A DNA stretch of 64,000 nucleotides from Cardiocondyla obscurior. Lineage: Eukaryota; Arthropoda; Insecta; Hymenoptera; Formicidae. The stretch lies in the NCBI RefSeq assembly GCF_019399895.1, contig NC_091883.1:4692377-4756376 (forward strand), in the 5' to 3' direction. Both the position numbers and the translations under genes were made by a program. Positions 36,101 to 47,404 of this stretch are shown one piece after another (the stretch's first letter is position 1; each line of letters begins with the position of its first letter). The notes below the pieces were generated by a model. That model did not search any database and was not told the origin of the DNA. It worked only from the letters and a program-made list of their open reading frames with translations.

Positions 36101-37285
36101 CCCGACGGGTATCTTTTACTCCGCTAATTGATATTCCCGCTACAAAAGAAATTGCTCGATTATATCCTCGATTGAAGTTAATCCCCCTTTGTGTCTTTCC
36201 CGGCTGTCTAACTAAATTCGAACCGGGTTTTCTTGTCTTATCTCCATAATTCTCTTTTGCGCGCCGGCCATCGCATAAAGAACACAATTTAATTTAGCTC
36301 GAATTAATAACGGGTCACTTCTCACCGAAACTATCCAGGATCGGCGTTCTTTGTTGCGCGCCGAATGCAGAATGCAATTATTTAAATCTGCGATGGCCAC
36401 TTTCGGACTCCCACGTTTGATTTCGTAACCGGGGAGAGAGGAGCTCGCGCGTTTTAGGGCACGCGCGCTCGATCGCAATGAATTTTCTGCCCTTGATCGC
36501 TATGCGGAATCGATTTCCGGACAAACGATATTATACGTGCACAGTAAGCCGTGAATGTTGCATTGCATATTATAGGACGTTTGATAATTACCCGCAGGAA
36601 GAAAGCAGAAAGGAGTTTCCCCCGCTGTATATATTTTTCCCACGAATAAGCCGACTTGCAAAAGCAGCTCTCTGGCGCATTTGCGATAGTATTCGCGGTT
36701 CGAGTTGTATGCGCGGAGATTTACGCGTCGTCGAAAGTACAAGCGTGCTCGCAATTAGCACCGCGCATCGATAGACCGCGCACACATCCGCGCGAATAAG
36801 TTTCACTTGTTAATCGTGCTCCGTGCCGTTTCAGTTACTTATCGTTTAAAACAGGCGGCGCGCAGATACAAATGCAGCAGTTATAACGAGCCGCGCAACA
36901 ACTCGTGCTGAACGCATTATCGAAGCGCGCAGTCGTTTATATGCGAGCAAAGTTATCCCCGGATCGGCTTAGCCCGCGTGCCCTACAAAGTGGCGGAATC
37001 AACTGCTTCCCGTGTACCGCCAATTATCAAACACCCCGTATACGTCGCATTGCAACTCAGAATCGTCGCATTAAGTGGGAACGCGGCCTAGAGCGCGTTA
37101 CAAAGCGTTCGATCGGATTAAGCGGCTAATAGGCAGTCTATAATAATAATCTCGACGTAATAACGTGGTATTACGCGGAGGATCGGCCCCAAGCACCGTA
37201 TAATTTCGTCGCCCTGTGGTCGCACCTTGCCGCATCGAATGGACCCACCTTAAATCTGCCTTTCGCACGTCCTCGACTCGGTAAG

Positions 37286-37300
37286 AAAAAAAAAAAAAAA
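37286..37300. repeat. Poly-A tract (15 nt)
   Basis: A homopolymer; no element attached. Confidence 0.85.
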
Positions 37301-37656
37301 GGGAATAAAAGCCCAAGGGCTGCACGTAGGAGGCACGACACTCTGCCTCGCCGATCTCTCGCGATTCTCGTTTCTGCGAGAGGATTTTTCGAAAACATAT
37401 CTTTTTTTCCTCTTCCGCCGGGCGACCAAAGTCAAATGACCCTATTTGTCGTAACGAGATCGATTTAATTATGCTGCGGTCGTGCATAGTATGCGGTTGC
37501 GATTGATGAATTATGCGGTTATTAATGCCACCCGTATCATGTATATTTAATGAGTTCATATATAGCTCGCGCGTTATTATAATCGGAGGATGCAATCTCG
37601 CGCAGTTTCTTAATCGCAGCCACTGTTTTCGTAAATTTAGATATTATGTTTTTATT

Positions 37657-37672
37657 AAAAAAAAAAAAAAAA
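37657..37672. repeat. Poly-A tract (16 nt)
   Basis: A homopolymer followed by GAGAGAAGGG; no element attached. Confidence 0.85.
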
Positions 37673-37740
37673 GAGAGAAGGGAATAAGGAGCGATGTCTA
37701 AATCTGCGTTCAGGAAGTTGAGGTAGACTTGAATCTCTAT

Positions 37741-37800
37741 TTCGGTACTCGAGAAGATTATATTTATTAATTCGGTACTCGAGAAGATTATATTTATTAA
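37741..37800. repeat. Perfect 30-bp tandem duplication
   Basis: The 30 bases at 37741-37770 (starting ttcggtactcgagaa, ending tatttattaa) are repeated without a single change at 37771-37800. Perfect identity implies a recent duplication, a polymorphic locus, or possibly an assembly artefact. Confidence 0.97.
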
Positions 37801-39612
37801 CGATAATGACTATTTAATACCCACTAACTCTTAATTGGGTAGATTCACATTTTCATCGAAATTCCACCGTAATAACTTTCCATTTTACCTAAAAGTCTCG
37901 TTTTTCTTATACCACTCAGCGATGGTATGTTTCGTTATCTGCGGGTAGGGAGGGGAGGGAAAAAGGGAAACCTCGATAAGAAAAGTACCACGATGAACCC
38001 GTGGACCTGTCGTATAAAAATCCGCCGGTTAAGACTTCACTTTTATCTTTTGTCCTCGCCGGTTCCGGCCGTAAAAGAGGAAGTTACTCCCGGTAACTCG
38101 CCGTTATAATACCCCGAGATTTAATTCGCTGTTATCGGTTCCGCTGGTAATTCCATGCTTCGTACGGTATCTCGCTCGTCGCTCGCGCGCGCACACGCAC
38201 ACGCCCATACAAGTACAAGACCCTCCGCGTTCGATAGTTACGTGTTCTACGATGCCTAGATATCTCTCGACCACGGCGAGCGGGTCGATAGTACCTTCTC
38301 TACTACCACAGGACGCTAATTTATTATAGCTTTCGGGGGATTTGATCCCTAAACATTATCCGCTCTCCGTTTCCGTCTCTCTCGGCCCTCGCGCGCTCCC
38401 ATAATCTCTCTATCTTCGACAGGGCCGTGTAAAAGCCCGTTTCGAAATCCCAGGTAATCGTCGCGGTCCGCTTCGCTGGACGATGCCCGCGCGCGCGATA
38501 CGAAAGTGTTTTCCCAACGCCATTAAGGGCGATAGACCCCGTTTTTTGTGACTAGCTTGACGTGGCTGATGAAAGAATTTATTTTTAAAGCGTCCCGGCG
38601 GTATTTCTTAATTATCGTCGAGAAAAAAGAATATATTAAATCGTGCAGCTGCGTAAATTAAATACCTGTAACTTTGTTAAGTGGAAAAATGATACTTGGA
38701 GTAAATGTGAATCACAGAGCGAGTCGGAAAACGCAAAGACGGATGCTGCGAGCCATTGAAGAAATGGAACTTGTTAGTACATTCTGCCAATTTAAGTATA
38801 TCCCATTGAAAGGAGAATTTACGTTGCCAACCGTTTCCACGGTACGGCAGAGATATCTCGAACGTTTCGAGCGAATATCTTTCAAAACTTCCTGACAATA
38901 TTCGCCGGGAAGAATATTTCCTGAATATTCCAAGAATATTTCCTGATCTCGCCTCGGTCTCCGACATCGGCTTTCAAAAGATCGCATTCGACGAAAGCCG
39001 ATCTCTCGCAAGGAAAAACTACATCGGCGACGTGCAATCCTGGCAATTATCCAAATTGCGGATTCTCCGAGTCCGACTAATAACGTTATCGGATCTCCCG
39101 CGAGAGACACATTAACCAGAGGCGGGTTGAAAACGCGGCCATTAACATTATCGCGAATCGGCCGATAAATAGCGAGATAAAGACGCGATCGCGCGACCGT
39201 TTTTCGCGCCTGACAGTCCGATTGATGCGAGCGGTGTTCCCGTGCTCTCCGTCCCGCCGATCGGTATCTCGATCGGAACGAATTCCGACCGCGAACTCGG
39301 CGACTCGGCGGGATTTCTCCGTCGAGGCGAAAAATCACTTAACCGAAGATCTTATCAGCGCGCGCCGCTCATCGACGAAACGCCTCGCCGCCGATGCTTC
39401 GCGCTGCAAGCCTCGATAAGGATCCGATTTCCACGAGCCGCAGTCGGAAAGGATACGCCGCCTCTCTTCGTGCCCCCCTAAGCCCCGCGAATATCCTTAT
39501 CAGGTATCTCCGATAGAAAGCCGCGAGGCCTCATCCGCACCGAATCAGCTTAGCGAGAAGCATTCAGGATACATTTTATTGTCTTCGTATGGTCTTTTAT
39601 CTTCCCAATACA

Positions 39613-39634
39613 TTTTATTTTTATTTTTATTTTT
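39613..39634. repeat. (ATTTTT)n short tandem repeat
   Basis: Three to four units of ATTTTT, the first partly degenerate, in an AT-rich patch. Confidence 0.75.
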
Positions 39635-42600
39635 AACCGACATTCTCTATCCTATCTTTCTTTTTATTCTGTTATAAAAATCGCTATTTTTTTTACTCGC
39701 AACTGAATTTGCGTTTGTGACGAAGATTTAATTCAATCAAGAACTCTCTTTTTCAATTCTCGCTCGCTTAATCTACCGACGTCGTTTTTTTAACGGGGAA
39801 AAAAATATGCGGGAACGACGACTTTTTTCCCGCGACTTCTTGCGCCGCGTGCACGTGAATTTTCTGTTAAACTTGTCAATTGATTCCCTATTTTTTGGAT
39901 GGAACAAAATAAAATATGTATAAAGAGAGTGGACGTTTCGCGTTTGCAGAGATCTCGACTCGGGCTAGTTCTTGAACGCCTCAATTATTCTCGGCGCTGC
40001 AACTTTCCTTGCAGCCTCTTGTAGAGCACTCGTTTTATACTTCGATAAAGGATATTATTATTGTTATGGCGCATAAGTAATTGTGTTCATTGTGCAAATA
40101 TTTTCCCCGTAATCTTCACGTCTCGTTATGTAGCGTGTAAGAGACTTATAACTTGTTAATTCGAGAGTATCTACGGAATACGTTTCTCCTTTCTTTCTTT
40201 GTGCCCGGCCCACTTGTACCTGCCGTTACCCTCCGACCTCTTGAACTTGCCGGCGGCTACCTTGGTACAGGCCACCGTTTTTGTATCGCCTCTCTTTCCC
40301 TCCGATGTATTTGCCTTTGCTTACTTGTTCACTCTCGGCCGTCCATATTTCCCTCGTAGTTCGCCTTTTGTACGAGTAAATTCCGCCGGACACGGCGAGC
40401 GGAGGGTCGGCTTGCCATCTTGTCTCATTAGGCACGGACCCGTTTCAAGATGACACGCGGGTGGGGCCTGACCAAGCCTTGAAAATTAGGCGCCTACCTA
40501 CTGCTCGACGCACCCTTTCCGTGGACACATTCGGGTTACTATTAGGTCCGTCACACAGAAACTCGACACTCTGTATATAATCTACGAATAACCCGCTTCG
40601 ATGAAACGAGCGAGAGGCATTGTCGGAGGTATTTAGGGGTCTCTTGAAGAGCTTAACGGCGCGTTCGAGTAATAATCTCATATATGCACATTGAACTTCG
40701 TTACTTATTGCGAACAGAAGCTAGTTGATATATTTTTAATATGCAGTTATTTCGTTTTGCAATTCATTACTATGTATCTGAGATAACAAGAAACTCGTAA
40801 CGAGATGGAATCGCTAATCGCCTGCCAAGACATCGCGACCATAATCCGACAGGTTTATTAAATAAACATGGTAGAGCAAATCAATTTGCAAGATAAGCGT
40901 GTAGATTCAGCGAGCGATACATCCGTAATAAAAATTTAAATTAGTAGTAAAAAAAAGAGCACGCCCAACGTCTATCGGAGTTTCTCGATCGATGCCGAGA
41001 TATCCCTATCTGTTTGGCGTCTCGATTCCGTTTAATTAAGGACCTTCTTGTTGGAAAAGGCGACAACGGTCTCTAACTAATCGCGTACTCTGCTATCCAT
41101 CATACTGGAAATATGAAACATGACGTAGGCGTTAGTCGGACGGAAAGCGCGACATACTTTTCGTAATTTGACGACGTTCCGCAGGAGTTCTCGGTCACAC
41201 TTTTCACGAGATTGATTTTCAAATAAGAATCTCCCTTCGAAACGGATATGACTTCCCTCGAATTTCATTGCAATAATTCTTTAAACAAACGGCCGGCTTT
41301 TGAAAGGGCGGCGAGCAGACGGAATGTAAAATCAGATTCTTGCGTGGCAAAAACTAGATCTCGAAGTATTTAAATGATCCACAGAGAGAAGTGCTTTTGC
41401 ATACTTTATAAAGCGAGAGCGGAAAATACGGTGCCGTTACTTTCGCGAAAACATCGTTTACGCGATTCGCCTGCGCCGCGTGTTAAATAATTTATTCGCC
41501 GAGCGGTTGCCAATAGTGAAGCGCGTAAATTCGCCCTAAGTTGTACAAACTCGCGCACTTCTCGCCTTCTTCCCGCGCTAATGATCCCTCGCGAGTATAA
41601 CGATGGACCTGACGTTACATACATTAGTCGCAGGTAGGAGAGAGTTCGGGGGCACGGGGAAAAGCGAGTCAAGTTGCAGCTCGTTACTCGCTCGTGTAGT
41701 TCGGGAGATAATTCCGTCGTTGCAGAACGCCGAACGTGGCGATCGGTGGAATACGGTTTAACATCCATCGGGATGTTGAATGTGGCACGTAGATGAAATA
41801 AAGAGCCCGGCTTTATTTTCTCGTCCGTGCGGTGCGCCGCGTGAATTGAAACGGCAATGAAGCATTTCCATCTATTCCGCGTGGGAACGCGCGAGATAAT
41901 ATAAAGAGAAAAGAAACGTACGGATTATGCATATTAATAACTTCCCGACGGATCCCTTTTTTTTACGTGGAACGCGAAAGAAGAAAGAAAAAAAAAATTC
42001 TCTCTTTCTGCTCTCCCTTCCGCCCTTTCTTCTTTATTTCTTATTCATTTAGCAACAAAGCTTTCTCGTAGACGATTTCTCTAGATGTACTTTCTTTATA
42101 ATTCCGCGCTCGCAGGAAAAAGATGGTCGGAAGCATCGTTAATTATTGCACTTATTTTAATATGCTTTAATGCGTTTTTCCGCTCCGCGAGACCGTGTCA
42201 ATGAATCGGAGGCACTTGACTCCATTCACCGTGATAAGTCGCGGAAACGCGTGGTCGGTAGGAGAACCGTATGCCGAGGGTCCCATGTTTGCGCTGCATA
42301 TTTCATCGACCGTCGTAAAATTCGCTTTGCAAAATGCAAACGCGTAACGTATGGCCTCGATATAGACAAAGATCAGTGGCGGCGAGAGACCGGTGAAAAT
42401 TCCGCTTTGGTACCTACTCCGGCGGGCCGTATCGCGAGCGGTGGGCGACGACGCGCCGAGTGTTTGGCTGAATAAATCTCGATAAATAGCGAACGGAGAT
42501 TTACGGGAGGCTCGCAAAATCGTGAGCAAGCGCGCCCGAATGCAATATGTATCGTACGCGCGCGGTGCATCTTTTACGAGATATCCGCGCGTTATCGGAG

Positions 42601-42949
42601 TCAGATATCCCTATAAAGAACTCAACGGCGCGTCCGCGATATCGGGAGTTAAGCGAACTCCCGGAATTCATAACTCGTAAACGCCCTGAAGTGCCGGCGG
42701 CGAGTGATCCTGACGATCCCGTCTATCCCGCTTTCATATTAATTATCCGTTAAATGACTTCGCGCATTAATGCCTTTCATGAACTCGCCTTTTCGGAATT
42801 ATCAACGCGTAACGGGATAAGCGTCGCATAAAAGTGCGAGCCTGCAATTTTATTTATTTTGCCAGAAATTAATTGAATATCTCAATTAATTTCTACCGAA
42901 ATAAAATTTAATATCGATAGCTCAGGCTGTAGATTTTACTGTGTGAGGA

Positions 42950-42964
42950 TTTTTTTTTTTTTTT
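42950..42964. repeat. Poly-T tract (15 nt)
   Basis: T homopolymer; no element attached. Confidence 0.85.
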
Positions 42965-43934
42965 GCGTCGACATTAAGCGAATTACTGTTTCGACGGCCA
43001 CCATCGTTCATCACTCACGGCGCCGCGTAATCAGTGTATATTACTCTTTATTTCGCACGCCTCGTGAATATTTTCCTAACGCGGACATCAGCCCAAGCGT
43101 GAAAATGATTTATAATTCGAGCGACGTTTACTTTAATCCCGCGCTGCTTAAATTTCATTGTTCCGATATCCACTGCGGGCTTTATTCTCACGGCAATTTA
43201 TCCGCCGCTATTTATTGATTACTAGATGATGGATAATTTTATTGGCCGAAGTACATACTTGCTCGGCTTATATATAGAGGCAATCAATTCATTTATTACC
43301 TGAATCATATGATCCCCGAGTTCCCAGGAAACTTTGGCTTGTCACGGAGAGTATTTCCCGCGTCCCGAATAACTTCGCGTCAAGCCGCGCGGGCTTATCC
43401 ACCGATCGGTTATTCGAGCATTATATTCGCGTGTTCATTAAGTGTTAATTCAGCGCGAAAGGACGTCGTGTCGTACTCGTGTCCGATAAGAGACACAACT
43501 CACGCACGAATGCATCTCGCCGCAGTCGCGTGAACGCCGATCGTCGTGACAACCGAGCATCGACGGGAATAAAAAGAGGAAAAACCGTGATACCTTTAAG
43601 AAACCAACCTGTCGAGTTTCACTGTCGCAATGTTAAGGTTAAGGGTGGAGGTGCACAGTCGATTAACGGACACGTTTGCCAAGAGCCGAGAGCACCGCGG
43701 GCACTCTCTTTTCGCGTCGTATTTCCGTCCTGGCACGCCTTCGTAAACGTGACACGCACACGGTCGTCGTGCGATGTGGAGCACGTGCTTAAAGCCGAGA
43801 CTTTTTTGACGATGCGGCAACATCTGTCAGCGGATGGTATCCGTAGAAATAAAATAAACCCTGCCGGGATGGACGAAGTGGTGTGTGGAGAGAACGGATA
43901 GATGGTGGAATGGGAGACACACGGTGAAAGCACA

Positions 43935-43979
43935 GGAAGGAAGGAAGGAAGGAAGGAAGGAAGGAAAGGAGGAAGGAAG
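43935..43979. repeat. (GGAA)n tetranucleotide microsatellite
   Basis: About eight perfect GGAA units followed by degenerate GGA/GAA units. In the + strand reading frames it yields a spurious charged run. Simple sequence. Confidence 0.93.
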
Positions 43980-45428
43980 AGAGGAATGGGAAAAGCGCGA
44001 CACACACAGAATCGAGGATACCTCCACGTTCCCCACCCGTTGCTTCTCTTCCCCTCGGTCAACCCTCGGGATTCTCATCGACCCTCCGCCGCCACCCTCT
44101 GAGATACGGGAACACGCCGAGATTTCCGTCGAAAAAGACGCGTGATATACGGTACGGCGCGAGCCGTTTTGCTCGTTCGAACGCGAACGGACGCCGTCAC
44201 GCGAACAAAACGATCCGCGAAAGAGTATAATTCAGCCGACTATAAACCGCGCGGCAGAATTTCCGCTCGGTTGCCCGGCCACGGACATTTTTAACCTTTA
44301 AGCGGCGTGAAATATTTCGGGGTGGAGAGAGCGCGATACGAACTACGTACGCACGCAGGCACCCTGTGCACGTTGCAAATAACCCGCTCACATTTTATAC
44401 GCTTCTTCCCGGGGATATTTTTGGAAATTAAATTTCGCCGCCTGCGCGAACGCGCGTAATTACAAAAATTGGGAATACTTCCGTCAAATTTTTAATTTTT
44501 TTTTTAACTATTTTGTATTTTTTCCATTAATATTTCAACGAAAAAAAAACGTTAACTGTGATAACTCCAAATTTACGGAAACTTCAAACTATTAAGCATT
44601 CGAAAAATATAGAGATTATCAAAAAACGTGAAAACTGTAGTGCTTTGTAAAAAAGCCAGCGTGGCTCAATCGATTGTTTAGAACTTTGCATTTTTAATTT
44701 AATTAAGATTTAAGACTAATGGTTTAATGCACTTTAGACATGGCTTTAAAAATTTTATACTTGTTCCCAGTTTTCTAGAGAAACTCGTTGCCGAATAATA
44801 CATTGCGCGATTGCAAGAAGCGTCTTTGCAGTACTTTTTTCCTCACTTTCTTACTCTCGCTTCTCTCTTTCGGTCGAATGACCTGACTTTAACACAGCGG
44901 ACGAACTGTTCCAATATCCAAGTAGATTTTTACAGAATCGCTAAGAAGGAATCCGATTACCGTTCACTTCTGTGCACATCCTCCCGCGATTATCCCCGTT
45001 ACGTGCAAGGTGACGAGCAAATACGAAAGTGATTCGGGAGTCCGTCTTTTTTCCCGCATGATATACAGCTCCACGCCGCCTCAACCTCATAACTTTTCAA
45101 AATACGTGATGCAAATAAATATATACGTGGCAGATTTTCCTTGCGTCACTCCCGACAAGTATGACATTTCAATTTACGTTCTTTACATCGAATACTAAAG
45201 ATTTCTCCAGTCTCGACGTTCGTCGCGTCGGCCCCGCGAAACTCGTCGCGCTCGTTCGAAAAACGTTGCCCTCGTTTCGGGATCTCGCGTTTTTCTGGTT
45301 CCGAGGGGGGGAGGGAGAGGAAGGAAATCCGCGCACGCACATACAGACACGAGTGTATCTCTTCGTGCGCGTAGGTATATCGACGAGCGAGCGATAAGAC
45401 GACTTGCGAGCGAGATCATTCACTCCGG

Positions 45429-45447
45429 CTTAAGCTTGAAGCTTAAG
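45429..45447. repeat. Perfect palindrome (9-bp arms, 1-nt centre)
   Basis: CTTAAGCTT-G-AAGCTTAAG. Perfect inverted repeat with overlapping restriction-like cores. It could extrude a short hairpin or bind a dimeric protein; no function is indicated by context. Confidence 0.85.
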
Positions 45448-46103
45448 TCCGCTCGCCTCCTTCGCCTAGGACGGGTTATATTGCCGGCACTTTATTTCGG
45501 AAGGACCTTCGTCCCCCGACGTTATCGCACCGGGATCCAGCTTGACTATCGATCGCGCCCGCCGAGACGCCTCCTCGCCCTCGTCCTGCTTTTCCTCGCA
45601 AGGCCGCCTATCTTCGGGCGCGCAATCCTTTCTGCGGCGTGCATACATACACGGACGCGTGGCTCGAGGATGCCCGAGAGACCGGATTAAGCGAATCAGG
45701 GTTCGGCGGATTGAATTTAATATAGCGATTACGTCCGACGAAAACGCGTGGTCCGTCTTTGCTCGAAGGAGCCCGCGGGGGAAGAAGGTATACCCTCTCG
45801 CGGAATTCAATTCGCGGCGGGTCCGGGTGTCGGGTTAATTCGGGTAGAAGACAACGGGGGGGAAGGAAAGGGATTGCTATTTAACCTCCTGCAACGCAAA
45901 ATAATTCGAGGGAAATAATCAAGTAATTTGTTTCACGTTGAAACGTTTTACTTTGACGTAACAATTTTATAATTGTATTATTTCGTAATTGGAGGAGACA
46001 AGTAATTTTCATACATTGAACGTTTAAACGTGAAGAGACTTGGCGATTTTTCCGCGAAGAATTCTGAGATTTTAATTAAACGACACGGCTCGGTATTATA
46101 AAG

Positions 46104-46121
46104 AAAAAAAAAAAAAAAAAA
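46104..46121. repeat. Poly-A tract (18 nt)
   Basis: A homopolymer followed by TTAGGGCTCG. Not a telomeric repeat, as there is a single TTAGG. Confidence 0.85.
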
Positions 46122-47306
46122 TTAGGGCTCGTTAACATCGGGAAATATTATGGCGGCATAATGCGTGGAGAAGTGTTTAGATATTATACTTTTGAAATGA
46201 ATTATTTAAGCTGTCGAGTCATGAGCATTTTATTTATGAGATGAGTAGTTAGAGGCGCGACGGTATAGCGCTTAGTTAATTAGTCCTGGCTAATTGACCG
46301 TTTGGATTTTTCCGCTTTTCTCTTTTTTAATAACGTAAGCACGTACATGCAAAGTGTATCACTTAATTTCTGACTATCATAAATGATTAAGCGGTAGCGA
46401 TTTATGCCAGTACGTCCCGCGGTTTTTAATAGATCGTACTACGGTTTCAATTAAAGTACCTCGATAAATCACCAGAGATAATTCTACACGTATTAGAGAT
46501 ATATTACCGCATCGTTAAATCGTTTCAAATGAGATCGTTACATTTCTGCTAATTGCACCGTAGCAATACAATTCTTATTCCCATTACTTCTGATGTTTGC
46601 ATGCGCGCGTGTGTGCGTGCATACGATACGTGGACGCAAAATCTAAATATTGTCAGAATTTACTTTTAATAAAATTTAATTGAATATTAATTAATGTAAA
46701 TAAATGATTTGATTATCTGCATTAATTTCCGAAATTATTCCGCGATCGTCGTGCGGCCAATTTTGAAAATACATATTTCACATTGAACTTACATCTTTAA
46801 TTTTTGTTATAAAATTAAAATAATGTTTTTAAACATTTTCTCTTTTTTGTGAATTATTATGTTTTAAATAATTTATTCAGAAAAATGTATTTAAAAATTA
46901 TTAAATTATTATTTTAATTATAAAAGAAAAAAATAATAGTAATAGCATTTTTGTGTGTCAATTTTTTTTTTTTACGAAAATTAATTAAAATTCCTTAAAT
47001 AATCAACTGTGCGGCGCGTGAAATCGTTATTCAGGTAAAAGACGCGCCAACAAATTAGCTCCATTTTGCAAGCGAAGATCATCAGCATTTGCGGCGGCCT
47101 TTTTACCAAAAACTTATTCGCTTTGAGAAGTTTCTCTGTTTCTCCGGTAACGGGTGCGCGCACACACACACCAGTTTCGCAAACCGGCCTTTCCTTCGTT
47201 AAGGCTCACCGAGCGTGGCTCCTCGAGGCTCTCTGCCATCGTTCGCCGCGAATCGTAAACGTAATTTAACTTGCGTCGCGCCTCGAAAACCCGAAGCACG
47301 CGCGCA

Positions 47307-47404
47307 CGAGAGAAGAAAAGAGAAAAAGAAAGAGAAGACGAGAGAGGAGGCGAGTAGCGAAAGAGACACAAGAGAGTTAAAGAGAAAGAGAGAGAAAGAA
47401 AGGG
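47307..47404 (+). repeat. Purine-rich low-complexity tract
   Basis: About 100 bases that are almost all A/G (GAGAGAAGAAAAGAG style). In one frame it encodes a lysine/glutamate/arginine-rich stretch inside a 147-codon open frame (47215-47658). That charge bias follows directly from base composition, so I treat it as low complexity. Confidence 0.7.

Larger units (their letters stand above)
31737..43934. other. Presumed intronic or intergenic DNA; one candidate exon, otherwise no gene recognised
   Basis: Contains the open segment 31737-32246 with splice-like borders (described under findings), a CT microsatellite at 33093-33128, two poly-A tracts near 37286 and 37657, the perfect 30-bp duplication at 37741-37800, a cluster of AATATTC palindromes at 38897-38946, an ATTTTT repeat at 39613-39634 and poly-T at 42950-42964. 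A 208-codon frame on the - strand at 38712-39338 has no known motif and I do not call it. Confidence 0.45.

Noticed and set aside
38712..39338. 208-codon open frame on the - strand
   Set aside because: Considered as a transposon or pseudogene fragment, but no catalytic motif, zinc knuckle or conserved block could be recognised. An overlapping + frame is also open.
43885..44145. Frame with lysine/glycine/glutamate repeats
   Set aside because: Encoded by the GGAA microsatellite and not by a real protein-coding sequence.
46120..46130. TTAGGG next to a poly-A tract as a telomere-type repeat
   Set aside because: A single unit only; insect TTAGG telomere arrays require many tandem copies.
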